Source: Micropterix aruncella (lineage: Eukaryota > Arthropoda > Insecta > Lepidoptera > Micropterigidae). From it: a stretch of 64,000 nucleotides of DNA. The notes under the pieces are model-generated. The model did not search any database and was not told the origin of the DNA. It worked only from the letters and a program-made list of their open reading frames with translations. Positions within the stretch are counted from its first letter, which is position 1, and each line of letters opens with the position of its first letter. Both the position numbers and the translations under genes were made by a program. Positions 1-10,859 of the stretch are shown here, piece by piece. The stretch covers positions 30,783,691 to 30,847,690 of the forward strand of contig OX155950.1 of NCBI GenBank assembly GCA_944548615.1. Reading direction: 5' to 3'.

Positions 1-22
1 AAATGGATAATAATGATCTCAC

Positions 23-245
23 CTGTAAATCAAGTAACCCTAGAAGAATCTTCTTTTTATGCATTGGATGCTTGATGGATAACTCTTTCTCAATTTGATT
101 CGATGTAGCCGCTGCTAATATTCCTTTGCTTCCTGTTTCTGAATTTAACCATTTTTTTGAATCGTTTACATAGACATCAAGGCCAAGGCTGTCCAGCCAC
201 TCGCATGTTATTTCAGAGTCCCACTCTTCAGGAGGCGTCGAGGAC
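23..245 (-). CDS. Liprin-beta exon encoding the first SAM domain
   Basis: Read on the minus strand, this exon is bounded by an acceptor (attcag|GTCC) and a donor (ACAG|gtgagatc). It encodes 74 complete codons with no stop, entering in phase 2 (one base completes the previous codon) and leaving in phase 0. The protein reads as a SAM domain: CEWLDSLGLDVYV, then W in KKWLNS, then KELSIKHPMHKKKILLGLL. This matches the first SAM of liprin-beta (vertebrate PPFIBP1 has KELGIKH followed by HRKKL at the same place). Liprin-betas are cytoplasmic scaffolds that pair with liprin-alpha at synapses and adhesion sites. The following SAM domains must lie left of position 1. The exon has no internal ATG, so a simple ORF scan misses it. 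Confidence 0.9.
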
Positions 246-1181
246 CTGAATATAATGAAATTCAATAAGAGATAGAAGTATATCAGCGCGGTGGTTGTGG
301 CAGCTATACAGTCTGGCAAAAAAGAGTAGTTTCTACGTTTTAGGAAAAAATATTTATTTTGCAACACAGTAATGTGAGAATAGTAAGACTAAATAGTCTA
401 GGGACATGTCTCAGTACCATTTCCCAAGAGGCGTATTGTATTCAGACTAGTGTTTCTGCTCTTTTACTGATTCTAGCACGTAACATCGATGTTTGAATGA
501 TTGTAAGCTTGAAAGAAAAGGAAAAAACGTTAGTCGTGCATCCGTTAAATAATTATAATCATTGACTACGATTGAGACAGGTAGGTACTAACAACTTGCA
601 GTTAAAATATACAAAATGTCAAGACAAAACATAACCTCAAAATGTACCTAGAAGTACGTTTTGAGACACTGAAAATTATTTCTTGAGCTCTGTTTAGAAC
701 ACTTTTGTTAATTTTTAATGCAAAAGAATGTAAATAGCGAGAATAAAAAACAAAATGAATGCAATTTCATGAACATAACCAACATCATACAACTCATCCG
801 ACATTAGGGTTAGTGTTGCCGCGTCAAATTACGTTTCCTTCACTTTGAATTATTTTCTACTGTTTTTTGTCAAACTGTAGAAATGTGTACCGCCTGACGC
901 ACCACCTGAAGTATTTTCTACTCTTTTTTGCCAAACTGTATATGTATAGGTAGACGGTTATTTTAATGGCTGACCAAAACCAACATTATTTGTGTCATTA
1001 GTCAAATTAGTCATGATTCGAGTGGAAAAAAGACCAAAAATTGGCATTTGACCAAAAATTGGTAATTTATAAAAGATCCTTTTTAAATAAAAATGTCATA
1101 AACCAATATTTAATTCTTCTCTAAAATTAGAAAGATATACCTCTTATTTGAAAACCCTGTATATATAAATGAATGACTAAC
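246..1181 (-). other. Liprin-beta intron, no further feature seen
   Basis: AT-rich sequence between the SAM exon and the 59-bp exon. I see no coding segment or clear repeat, only short A/T runs. The pieces near 310-330 and 895-940 share a run ttttctactcttttttgccaa, a short diverged local repeat. Confidence 0.5.
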
Positions 1182-1240
1182 CAGGCAGGCGGATGATCTC
1201 TCTGCAACCGAGGAGCGGCAGTGGCTCTTAGGCCGCCCCT
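1182..1240 (-). CDS. Liprin-beta 59-bp exon with RGGxRAT motif
   Basis: On the minus strand, a pyrimidine-rich acceptor (ctgtccttgcag) is followed by 59 bases encoding RGGLRATAAPRLQRDHPPA plus two bases of a Trp codon, then donor gttagt. The one-base start of the SAM exon completes TGG, so the joined reading is PPAW-SSTPPEEWDSE. Vertebrate liprin-beta has RGGTRATAGPRLGW just before its first SAM domain, so the motif, the order and the splice phase all agree. This is the strongest link between the coiled-coil exons and the SAM exon as one gene. Confidence 0.85.
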
Positions 1241-1800
1241 CTGCAAGGACAGTCCCCCGGGGGCGGGGGGAGTGGGGGTGGAGGTGGAGTTGGGGGCTCC
1301 TTCCAGCTCGTGACTTCCGCCGCGCGCTCGCACAGCGGCCACCCAGCGCATGGGAGAGGGGCTGCCGTGCCGGGTTCCGTTCGCTATTTCCTCGCGATCA
1401 GCTGCAGATTATCAAAACGCCATATTAAAGTCGAAGGGCCGGAGAGTAGACGTCGTAGTTAATAAGCCATGCGATTACAGATAAGGTTACGCTACAGAGA
1501 GATACTGGGTTGTAGGTACGCAGATTAACGATCGATACTCCTAAGCTTTTGGAAATGAGCTCATAGAGCGGATTCACTCTATAGGTAATGTAAGAATGAG
1601 GATATTAAAGCCATATGTATTGATAAGCATGCATTTTTATTTTATAGCTTTAAGCACGCGAGTAATAAACATACACTACGACTCGTAAGTATTTAGGTAC
1701 CTTTATTTTATTGTGCCGATTACATAAAAGGTATTTAGAAAATCCTGTTCTTTAGCACATTCGGGAACGAGGCCGAAGTGCATTTATCTTCTTCTTCGAG
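1241..1800. other. Liprin-beta intron, GC-rich near the exon
   Basis: The first 150 bases are G/C-rich and form the polypyrimidine tract of the minus-strand acceptor at 1241. The rest is ordinary AT-rich intron with no feature I can support. Confidence 0.4.
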
Positions 1801-1804
1801 TTCG

Positions 1805-2018
1805 ACTCCTATCGGAGGTTGGATAACATGGTTACTTTCACTTTAGAGGCTGCCGCTTTGAACAGCGAGGTGGTGCTGCAGCCAAACCGGTTCCGAAGCT
1901 TTCTTAGCCACGAATGCCGCCTCCTGCCGGCGCTTCTCTTCCCAGCGATCTTGCCTTGGATAATGAGGTCAGCAATTTGTATTTGACATGACGTGACCGA
2001 AATACGACATCTTACTGT
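1805..2018 (-). mobile_element. LINE (RTE-like) C-terminal tail fragment
   Basis: Minus-strand reading gives IQIADLIIQGKIAGKRSAGR, then RRHSWLRKLRNRFGCSTTSL, then FKAAASKVKVTMLSNLR and a stop. The pattern LIxQGKIAGKRxxGRRRxSWL followed by LFxxAASKVK is the familiar C-terminal tail of insect endonuclease/reverse-transcriptase LINEs. Only this tail is present; no upstream RT domain precedes it, because a different repeat abuts at about 2019. It lies in a liprin-beta intron. Confidence 0.7.
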
Positions 2019-2667
2019 TTTCTGTTCAGGGTCGGTCACACTCACGGGTCAACACCCATCCGACGGCCTCCACGCACGAGGTGCGAACCTGGGTAGGACT
2101 CTGGCCTTGGTCAGTTTCCCCTGGGAATCAAACCTCTGGCGCTCCTGGACGGTCTGCGCACCGTGCGGCGCAAGCCAATCGATTGTGCACTCTGACTAAG
2201 CTGTCTGACTAAGCTGACACTCAGTCGGGGGAGTCTGGAAGCTGTACTGTTTCCTATAGAGCGGGGGTGGTTGCGGACCTTACGGCGACTGCTCTTGAAA
2301 TGACCATCGGCCATCCGATCCTGGGTGAAGAGCCGGGCAAAGGACGCCGTGGTCCGCGATAGATTCGGTATACACCGTTTCACCGCTTCGTAAAGGAGAG
2401 GACCGCGCAAGCGACCTCGAACTCGGAACCAATCGAGAGACCGGAGAAATCTGGTCACAATTGGAAGCAAGGGTGCGAGTGTCGGCCCGCCAGGTAACAT
2501 TACTGGATATCTCGCGGTTAAGGCGTTGGTCTCTTGCGGGTTGTGGCGTAGCTAGATGGTGGACTGTTTTGTCCTAAGTCTTCTACGCTCACTCCAGGGA
2601 GATAGAACGACTAATCGTTAAAACTTCCTGTGGTGACGGGCTCGCCCGCTGTAGTCGACAACCCAAG
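2019..2667 (+). repeat. Unnamed ~720-bp repeat, copy 1 (5'-truncated)
   Basis: This segment is collinear with copies at 34756-35481 (same orientation) and 20248-20911 and 36537-37256 (opposite). Shared landmarks are CTGGACGGTCTGCG, AATCGnTTGTGCACTCTGACTAA, TACTGTTTCCTA, GGCAAAGGA, CCGCGCAAGCGAC and the terminal TGTAGTCGACA. The first ~40 bases of the family are missing. It is GC-rich compared with its surroundings and has no conserved ORF. Open frames across it are not shared between copies. Confidence 0.75.
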
Positions 2668-2859
2668 TTGTTTGATGGTGTTAAGAAGTTCCATCTTCTT
2701 CATAAGTCGGCTCAGTACTTCAATATTAGTGACTCAGTCACGCCATGAGGTTTTCAAGATACGGCGGTATATCCACATTTCAAAAGCCTCCAACCTTTTT
2801 TATGTGGATATAGTGCATTTATATCGCTTACAAATAAAATTTGTTTACGTTAATTACCT

Positions 2860-3420
2860 GGATATCAGACATTAATGAAAGTTCAGGAATAAAAGGGTCA
2901 TGGGAAGATTTTAATTTAATTTAATTGTAGGTAGCCCTAATTATATTTTCTTATTAAAGCTTATTTAGGCGTTGTTTGCCAGTATATAGTTTAACCCCTG
3001 GGTGGCCATGCACACCGATTGGTATTTTTCGTATTATTCGTATTATATACGTATTTATTTAATTATCTGCTCTATTTCTCCCTCCACTGCAGTAAAAGCT
3101 TGTCATTGAAGCCTGCCATTGAATTAGCCACCAGTATATATGCTTGCACACACCTTCTACAAAGAAATTTTTGAGGGCTTGGAAAATTTTGTATGGAATG
3201 ACTGGCTTTCGAAAAGTTAATAATAAGAAAAATTAATTAGGGCTACCTTAAATACCTTTTACCAAATAGCCCATAAACCCTATAATAAAGGTATCAGACA
3301 TAATAAAAGTTCTGTTATAAAAGGGTAATTTAAAAATTCTGACAACAATTTATTCATTTTATTTTAGGTAGCCCTAATTATATTTTCCTAGCAAAGTTAA
3401 TTTAGGCAAACAACACCTAA
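2860..3420. repeat. MITE (2929-3248) within a ~130-bp direct duplication
   Basis: AGGTAGCCCTAATTA at 2929 and its inverted copy ending at 3248 bound a 320-bp unit whose ends pair over about 27 bases (both run on into TTTTCTTATT). A third, direct copy of the end starts at 3365. Its flank repeats the left flank as well (atcagacat...aaagttc...ataaaaggg at about 2866 and 3295), so the duplication covers flank plus terminus. No coding capacity. Intronic. Confidence 0.65.
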
Positions 3421-5258
3421 GTTAGCTTTAATAAAAAAATATAATCAGAACTTTCTACAATAACACAAATAAATTCTTCGAAGAGTTGTTAAACGAGCCT
3501 TTTATTCGTGAACTTTACTTAATGTCCGAAATTTTTAATATAACGATTACGGCCTACCAGGTAATAGACGTTTAAACAAATTTGATTCGTGAGGTATATC
3601 AATGCACTTCAGGCTTGTACCTAAATATTCTTAAAAACAGAATTTTCAAAATAACTTTTTTATAATCGGTACAAGAAAAAGTGGGTGCCTAAATACTTTT
3701 GAGCGGTAGTGTAAATTGCCACAGTTTTTAATGTAAAGTTTCAATGCGATGTTTGGAACCAAAGAATTTTTTTATTAAGAAAGACCGATCGAAACGCTAA
3801 CGGGGATGTGCGTGCAAATCTTTTTGTGGGTGGCATCGGCGGCGACTTAGTTCCCGAAAGGTGCGTAGTGAATGACGCACCGCCCGAGCGAGCATACGTA
3901 CGAAGTTCGATTTGCGAGGAGTGAGGGAGAACATAGATAAATTAGTATAAGGTAGTGGGAGGGAGAAGAAAGAAATCATAGCAGATTGATGGACGGGCAC
4001 TGCTGGCACATTTTTTAGCCATAATACTGTTAAAAAAAAAAAAAAACAATTTCCTAGATCTTTTATCAAATTCAATAATCTTATAACAATATTTTTTGGT
4101 TTTTAACAGCATTATAACTGGAAAAAGTACTAGTCATCTGGCAAAACTGTGGCAGTCTCGTCCGACTGGGATGGTTTCTTTCCACGCGATGCTCGCTCAT
4201 GCAGCGTCTGAAACATGGCCGCCAAGCCCTTTAGTGGGAGAAAATGGCAGTGAACATCCCCATTTAGATAATAAATTGGCTCCGATGATTCCAATCATCT
4301 CGAGAGAGATTCATAATTACTTTTTGAACTCAACAGAAAAGTTCAGCCATCTATTTCTTATTCCGATGGCAAAATATCTGTTATATGGTGTTTTTCTTAT
4401 AATAAAGATCCTACATAATGTCAAAAAGATTAGCGATAAACCAAATAACGAAAAGTTCTCTATTAACCCTTCAGGCCTCGGCTCCTCAGCCGATTGACAA
4501 GTTGATGTCCCAAAAATTTTTTGTAAAAATTAGTAAAAAAATTGAATTATGACACTGTCCCACCAAAACATTAATTACTGCAAAACCACTGTACCCATAA
4601 TTAAAATAAAACATATTAACATAATAAAACATAATAAAACATAATAAAATAAAACAAAATTAAAACGGTGCCATCACGCTGAATCGTGTTGTGGCCGATA
4701 TCGGGCCAATTGGGGCTTTAGGGATTAAACAGGATATCCAGCAATATTTTAAATATTCGTCATCCGGTGGATATCCAATTTACAAATTGGATATTCGATT
4801 AAGTAAAAATCACATGTTCGATAGAGTCTACACACCATTTTCAATACCGTGTAATAATATCCACAGCTACGACCTCTTAGGTAACATATTTATTTATTTA
4901 TTTATTTATAAGTGATTAGCAATCTATTTAAAACGACACAAGCAACAGTCCACCCTCTGTTCGGTGCATTTCCCGACAAACTGTCGATGGGTAAAGCGAA
5001 ATTTCCCCCCCTTTCAAATTGTTTTCTTGTCCGCCTCTGTTCTTAGCCTCTGTCTACGGTTTAAAAAAATAATTATTTCAAATTAACAAAGTATTCGGTT
5101 TAGAAAAAAAAATGCAACAAATTAAACAAAATATAGGGTCACTACAATTTATAATGAAGTTAAAATGACAGGAAAATGGGCAACTATGGAAATAATTTGA
5201 TTTCCAATAAATAATTAGTAGAGCAATCGTGCATATGTATATGAAAGCAGTATGTAGG
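3421..5258. other. Liprin-beta intron, largely unassigned
   Basis: Mostly AT-rich. A CpG-containing patch at 3790-3960 and another at 4120-4260 stand out in base composition, but no frame in them matches liprin-beta or a known family. The simple repeat (aaaacataat)n runs from about 4608 to 4660. The linker exon expected between the exons at 5875 and 1240 was not found here. Confidence 0.4.
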
Positions 5259-5671
5259 AGTGATGGGTCATTCTGGCTTCTAGTTAGAGTCCATTCCGAT
5301 ATCAAAAAGGAGATCCGGAAGAGCGGGTCTACTCCAAATTCGAATCTAACGAATATCTCACTGACTAGCCATTTTATTGCAAGGAGCCGGCTACTAGAAT
5401 CCGGATGGTAGGTGGTCTTCGGAATGATGGTCATTCCGGGTGACGCAAATGGTTCTTTTACGGGTAGGCATTAGTCATTCTGATCATTTTCAATTCATTC
5501 CGCGTCTGTCCACAGACGTAAGGACGGACTGAATGTTCAGCAATGATAATAACAGACGAGAAGTTTATAAATTATCGAAACTATAGTCTGTATAATTTTG
5601 GAGGAAGCGGATTTCTTCTGGGTAGAGGAGCGGGGTTCGGAACCCGGGGGCAACCAAAATGATCCATCACT
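5259..5671. mobile_element. MITE with 18-bp inverted ends
   Basis: AGTGATGGGTCATTCTGG at 5259 pairs with the complement of the segment ending at 5671 (reads AGTGATGGATCATTTTGG), two mismatches in 18. The 413-bp interior repeats fragments of the same theme (gatgg, cattccg) and has no convincing ORF. Target duplication is not clear. Sits in a liprin-beta intron, 200 bases downstream in transcription of the next exon. Confidence 0.55.
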
Positions 5672-5874
5672 AGCGTGTAGCAAAAACAAACTTTTAAAAT
5701 AGGTAAATAAGTTAAATGTTAGCATTCCATAAAATCAGGTGAGCGGCTTTTCCTGTTTTTGAGATTTTTTTCATATCGTTATGCTCGGTTAATATTGTGG
5801 TTAAGTTTGGAGCGGGCGGTAGCAAGATAGCGGCAGTCAACAAACATGCTCGTAGTGAATGTCACAGTTTGAAC

Positions 5875-6112
5875 CTAGATTGGGCACAGAGTGGCCGCGG
5901 TCTCGAGCCACCACCATGGCGTTGTGATTGGCGGTGGGCGTGTGGGCCACACTGTGGCTGAGCAAGGACTGTTTACCGGCTCTCAGCGATTGTTGCTGGC
6001 TGGGCGAAAGTTGCGGCGAAGAAGTGTCACCGGCCGACGAAGCGTAGCGCGGCAGCGATCCGTACGCAAAGGCCGAGCGGTCGATCTGGCGACGATACGT
6101 GGCTGGCGGGGT
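5875..6112 (-). CDS. Liprin-beta linker exon
   Basis: Minus strand, acceptor aattgacag and donor AATCTAG|gttcaaac. The 238 bases give 79 codons plus one base with no stop: TPPATYRRQIDRSAFAYGS, then LPRYASSAGDTSSPQLSPS, and later HSVPNL. It is GC-rich, in contrast to the flanking introns. Frame continuity is exact with the preceding exon (which ends in phase 0 after PPHGPPR). The Ser/Pro/Gln-rich content fits the disordered linker between coiled coil and SAM domains in liprin-beta. It lacks an early ATG in frame, so ORF scans show only its antisense frame. The exon leaves in phase 1 while the 59-bp exon enters in phase 0, so at least one exon between them is unread or absent here. Confidence 0.75.
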
Positions 6113-6464
6113 CTGTCAATTAAAAAAAAAACAAAGTTTAAAAAAATCACGCATTGTGGTCTTAGAAAAAAACTTTTTCTTTTATCAAATGAAGGGTTAA
6201 GGAGAAGAATGATTAGTCATATTTTTTTTTTTAAATGAAATACTAATACCATCTTGTCGCTTGTTCCCAAACAAATCAAAGCATGAATAGATTTTTGAAA
6301 GACAGATCATAACCTACCCTTAACCCTTAGAAAGCCAGCCATGGGAATGAAACTCACAACGGCATGTTTTCAACCCTTGAGAATTTGTTTGTAGGGGGTG
6401 TTAATGCACGCATACTAATATATAACGTTGGCTTATTCAATGAAGGCGACTTTTACCCCATATT

Positions 6465-6723
6465 TGAGGCCACCAGAACCAGAGTGGCCCAAGTGACATT
6501 TTAGTGATTTTAGGTTTAAGGCAAAAATCCATATAAAAGTTATTATTTAGAAATCCAGAGTGGCCCAAAATTTATTTTTTTAATAAATCACAGATGGTGC
6601 TATATAAATAGATCTGTCCTTGTAATTTTATATGCAGTATTATTAGACCACAGTGGACCAGGTTACTCATATCCACAAAAATATTTTTTTTTTATTTGGG
6701 CAACTCTGGTTCTGGTGGCCTCA
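6465..6723. mobile_element. 259-bp MITE with 28-bp TIRs
   Basis: TGAGGCCACCAGAACCAGAG at 6465 begins a 28-base terminal repeat whose inverted copy ends at 6723 with a single mismatch. The internal part has another direct copy of the end (ccagagtggcccaa near 6556). No ORF. The flanks are taTT| and |TATA, compatible with a TA-type duplication but not decisive. Intronic in liprin-beta. Confidence 0.75.
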
Positions 6724-7569
6724 TATAGGAGTAATTACATAATTACATAAATATGGCGATTAGTCCCTTGCGAATTGTTACAACAGAAAAACCACCGATC
6801 GGTGGTATTGGCATACCAGCGGTTAAATGAAGAGAGAAGATCAATGTCTACAGGTGACTTTGATCGTTCTTTCCCATTTTGTGGGACGCCCACAATTGTG
6901 TTCTTTCCCATGTACGGGACGCCCAGAGGTGACATCAATGACGTCTTTTTTCGGAGGTGAAATTAAAGTAAAAATGTATTTTTTTTAAGGTACTCAAAAC
7001 ATGTTTGGTTTACAGACAAAATATATTTTTTTGTCACTCAAACCCTAGCTAAAACGACATTTTATAAGTAATTAAATTTAAAAAAATGAATTACCAAAAA
7101 TTTTAAACAGTTGACTTTGACCATTATTTCCCATGACCCTTGAAAAATATCCTCACATATTCTAGTTAGTAGATCTTCCAATCGTACATCTAATAATTGC
7201 TAAAATAAGTGTACAAATAGGATTTTAATTGTGCATATGGCAAAACTGCCATAAGCTCGCTAGCTTACTCATTGTCTGGTGAAATAAATCAGCAGAAATT
7301 AGACAGTAGACGTAAAATAATAATAATTTCAGCTATCATTGGCCGATGCGGAAGAAGATTTTGATATTAGCATTCGTGTTTCAATTTGATGAAACAGAGA
7401 CATTTAAATATTATTCGATTTGGATCAAGATGATTTAGTTTAACTATAGCAGGTGTTTAGACCTTTGCTGATTGGCCTGAAAAAGGTCTCGAAGTCCTAA
7501 TAACCCTCCAGCTTACATTTTGTCTACTCTACATAGATACAATAACAAAACCCAAAGTATAAGGATTAC
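6724..7569. other. Liprin-beta intron
   Basis: Contains two nearby copies of ggGACGCCCA (6882 and 6914), each preceded by ttcccat, a short local repeat. Otherwise AT-rich with no supported feature. Confidence 0.4.
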
Positions 7570-7737
7570 CCTTGGAGGTCCGTGCGGTGGTGCTGGAGAA
7601 GGAACAGGCGATGCCGACATCCCTCGATCTGACAAAATTCCGGATCTTTCAGCTGCTGCATGTCGGAGACGCAATTCGCTTAATGTTGACATCAATTCTA
7701 ATTTTTGAGTCTCTAGTGAAGAGCGCTGAAGCATCTC
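7570..7737 (-). CDS. Liprin-beta coiled-coil exon 2
   Basis: Minus strand, acceptor cttttcag|GAG and donor CCAAGG|gtaatcc, 168 bases, 56 codons, phase 0 at both ends. It reads EMLQRSSLETQKLELMSTLS, then ELRLRHAAAERSGILSDRG, then a Pro-rich end. Vertebrate liprin-beta has ELLSRTSLETQKLDLM at this position, so identity of the family is clear. The heptad pattern continues the coiled coil encoded by the exon at 7922-8098. The coiled coil of liprins mediates oligomerisation. Confidence 0.9.
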
Positions 7738-7921
7738 CTGAAAAGAGCAGAGGTCAAACAAATTAGTAGAAAATTGGTAGTAGATTGCTTTCCAAATAGT
7801 CTATAAACTATATGGGAAGCAATCTAGTACCTATGTCTTTATCACTTACAAAATCCACGAACCCTCAAAGACCCTCAAAGAGAGAATAACCCAGCATAGC
7901 TTGTAAAGACTTTGAACCTAC

Positions 7922-8098
7922 CCTCTGCAATATTTCATCAGACTGTTCGAGCTGCGCTTTCTTCTCCTGTAGTAATCTCTCAAGGTCCCCGATCTTCTCT
8001 TCTTGAGCTGCGATTTGTTCAGTAAGGACTGACACTTGGAGTTGGAGGTTATCCCGGTCACTTTCAAGCCTTCGGACTCGGTCATCTCCGTCGATGTT
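7922..8098 (-). CDS. Liprin-beta coiled-coil exon 1
   Basis: Minus strand, acceptor cattgttacag|AAC and donor GCAGAGG|gtaggt, 177 bases, 59 codons, phase 0 at both ends. Protein: NIDGDDRVRRLESDRDNLQL, then QVSVLTEQIAAQEEKIGDLE, then RLLQEKKAQLEQSDEILQR. The block QVSVLTxQxxAQxEKIxDLE is diagnostic for liprin-beta. A continuous heptad register indicates coiled coil. Joins in frame to the exon at 7570-7737 (DEILQR-EMLQRSSLETQ). Confidence 0.93.
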
Positions 8099-8299
8099 CT
8101 GTAACAATGCAGAAAACAAATTTTTATAACCATTCTATTATCTTTCCACATTTATTTTAAATATTTTCAAGAGGTACACGTTAAATCAAAAATTGTAAGC
8201 AAAGTCAAAGAACAGAATTGAAAAACTGACAATAAATAGATGAACTTTTGCATGACAATCATTTTATTTCATACCAGCAAAATCCGGCCATGCATAGCT

Positions 8300-8357
8300 C
8301 GGCGCGCGTCCCATTCATTACATGCAGTTTGATATGTAATGAATAGGACACGCGCCG
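8300..8357. repeat. 58-nt near-perfect hairpin in a liprin-beta intron
   Basis: Two 24-base arms (8300-8323 and 8334-8357) pair with two mismatches around a 10-base loop. The arms begin CGGCGCGCGTCCCATTCATT. The G/C-rich base is unusual for this AT-rich intron. Size and pairing resemble a small RNA precursor, but a fold-back transposon remnant is as likely. Confidence 0.7.
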
Positions 8358-8836
8358 ATGTCGAAGCGCACCGAAGACTTCACCAGTGCTGAAAGACTTT
8401 CGTTGCGCGTATTCGAATGCAACGTTGTGCCAAAATTTATATCAATCGAATGACTACTTTTCGAGTTTTCCGAGCACAAACATACGCAGACTGAATTTTT
8501 ATATATAAATATTAGTTGAAAATATATATAAAAATTAGTTGAAAACGCTCTCATTGTGTATTCAGAAAGTTGACTCTGTTGTATAACAGGAATTAGTAGA
8601 AGATGAATTACAGTTATTATTTTTATTACACAGGGTCTTAGTTAGTTAGTTTTCCTGGGCTATTTCCCGCACTTGGCCTCTTGATTGGGCCGTTGTGCGT
8701 GGCTCATGTTTCTATTTATGCTACTCCAGCTAACCCAGGCTGTCCCAGAAGGTTAGCAGCCTGTTTGGGTTGCTACAGGCCTCCAGGACAGGGTCTTATA
8801 AATTTAAGGTTGCTACAGGGTCGACAGTTTTTTTAC

Positions 8837-9495
8837 CTTATAAGAGTATGGATTTCTGCAGCGAATGTGTTCTGGATAAGTGTAACACGGCGGCATGGGC
8901 TGATGACAAAAGCAATGGTGTCCATAGTGAGAGTTTCCGTAATAGTTAATATCGGCATGAGAGCCGCATAAATCATGACGAGAGCCATATGAACGAGATG
9001 GATCATAGTGGCCATGATAGTCGACAGGTCTATGTTCTTTATACTCCTTGTGACGAGCGCTAGGGCTGCGGCGCTCCGAGATAATGCTGTTGCTGCCGTA
9101 GATATGAGGATCGGTTCGCTCGTGGCGCTTGTGAAAGTTTTCAAACGAGTGCGATCGTTTGTTCAGTTCGGCGACGTTGCGCGGATACATCGGAGGGTAG
9201 TAAGGAGCGTCGTCGAATCCCAAAGCCTGAGGCGGTCGGCTGGGACTCGGGCTGTGTTTCGACGACGGATGCTGCGGCGGTTTCAACGTGAACGAAGACT
9301 TTGATTTGGTGTCCCGGTCGGTGCGGTTTGTCGTGCGTTGGCGTCTTCGATCGAGACTGCCGACAGACTTCCTATCGATTTCGACGTCGGGTTTTGGGGG
9401 CTCGGGCTTTGACGATGAGGCCATTTCTGCGGCTTTCGCGTCGGCTGCAGCGGCCATCCACTTGAAATCGTTGTCGCATCGGGTCGACGATTCTC
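8837..9495 (-). CDS. Probable liprin-beta N-terminal exon, disordered, His/Ser/Pro-rich
   Basis: Minus strand. The donor CTTATAAG|gtaaaa leaves phase 0 and joins exactly to NIDGDD of the coiled-coil exon. The best acceptor is ccttcag|GAGAATCG (9496-9497), because an in-frame TGA lies just upstream. It gives 219 codons entered with two bases. Content: DNDFKWMAAAADAKAAEMAS, a Lys/Arg-rich stretch with KSVGSLDRRRQRT, then a Tyr/His/Pro-rich tail. No recognised domain; low complexity suggests disorder. The polypyrimidine tract at the acceptor is weak, so the right boundary is the least certain part. Assignment to liprin-beta rests on phase and adjacency. Confidence 0.65.
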
Positions 9496-10097
9496 CTGAA
9501 GGATTCATCGGCAACAATCAGTTTAATGAAGAATTTGAACGTTTTAAGCATTCTCAAATTGATGCAGTGTGCGATATCAAAACTCACATCTTAAAAGAGG
9601 GTCAGCTTCAGCCTCAATACCATTTTCCTACAATTTCTAGTTCTTAAAATATTATGAATCGCGATGATTCATGCCGCTTGGATCATACTAATATTTCTAG
9701 CCTCACATAATATTTTATGAAAGTCTTTACATAATATTATTTTAACAAAAATAGCATTTATTATAACGATGATATATTGCACGAATGCATAAAAAAGCAT
9801 GAACCGTTTTTTCTTGTTCCATATGTTATACACTGTGCTGCAGATTCCTTCATTATTATAAAAAAAATCTGAAAAATTTTTGGGGGAAAACACTACTTTT
9901 AAGCGAAATTATTCTACACGAAAAACTAAAAAGTATTTTTTCACTTTTCTTGCAGGTCTATTTTGTTCATTTCATATCGTACTGAATCAAGTTATTTCTT
10001 TCGTTGCACGATACCTTGTCGATACGTTGAAATGTATGAATGAGTTTTGACGCGTGTGGTTTGCTCCACGCTTGCTTGGAGTGGTATTCAAGAACTT
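9496..10097. other. Intronic or intergenic, nothing seen
   Basis: AT-rich, with no coding segment, RNA gene or clear repeat found. Confidence 0.4.
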
Positions 10098-10435
10098 TCA
10101 TGCAATACAACGTTATTGATTATATATGGTGTTAGATTGCTCAATGCCATACGGTTTGGCAGCTAGGATTTTACTACAAAACTTGGTACTCATAGTTCCA
10201 AACATTGATTATTCCTCTATTCTGTTTAATATAGCGGTATTCGCGGTATGGTAGTATAGAATAGAATAGAATAGAATAACTTTATTGTGCTATAAAAACA
10301 TAACTTAATGAATATTACGCTGGTTTTATAAAAAAGACAATTTATGCACAAATAGCGGACTTATCGCTATAGCGATATCTTACAGTCAACCATTTGGGTA
10401 GTATGGTGATGCACTATAGATGGCGCTTAAAATAA
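10098..10435 (+). mobile_element. MITE-like repeat (family M1) interrupted by a LINE 3' tail
   Basis: The unit TTGATTATATATGG...TTAGATTGCTCAATGCC...GGATTTTACTACAAAAC is shared with 31795-31860, 35985-36237 and, inverted, 21790-22060 and 36465-36536. At about 10259-10398 it is interrupted by (GAATA)n followed by actttattgtgc and tatcgctatagcgatatc, which is the inverted twin of 50265-50370 and looks like a LINE or SINE 3' tail on the minus strand. No ORF. Confidence 0.6.
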
Positions 10436-10851
10436 TAATATAATAACAAACGAATCTATTTAATCTATTTAATAATATTTAAATAAAGATGTCAATTTTT
10501 AATTTGGCACAGGTTTCAATATGTAATAATTACACACTTTAAAGTTCAGATAAACTAATAGATGGCATTCTATCTCTGTAATGTAAATAACCTATATACA
10601 AATGCAATAGATGACAATAATAAGTGAATGCAATCATTGGTTAAAATATTTTATAATCAATCAGTCCTTTATAAAAAAAAACATTATAGATGGCCAAATA
10701 AATTGCTATTAGTTTCGTCGGACAATCCTTTTAACACCACCTGCATGTCGCCTGTGTATAAATAAGATGGGGATAAAATAAATGGTTTTGATTATATGAT
10801 TATTTAAAAGATTTGTGATATTATTCCAACCAATTGTAATCGAAAAGAACA
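10436..10851. other. AT-rich region with M1-family remnants
   Basis: The stretch near 10685-10730 (tagatggccaaataaattgc, tattagttt, cggacaat) matches 21915-21955, so the M1 family or a relative extends through here. No genes. Confidence 0.45.
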
Positions 10852-10859
10852 ATCTAAAT

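Noticed and set aside
2111..2500. 129-codon minus frame
   Set aside because: Lies in the ~720-bp repeat and is not open in the other copies.
8833..9304. Several open frames overlapping the liprin-beta N-terminal exon
   Set aside because: Shadows of a GC-rich exon in other frames; only the frame leading into NIDGDD keeps phase.
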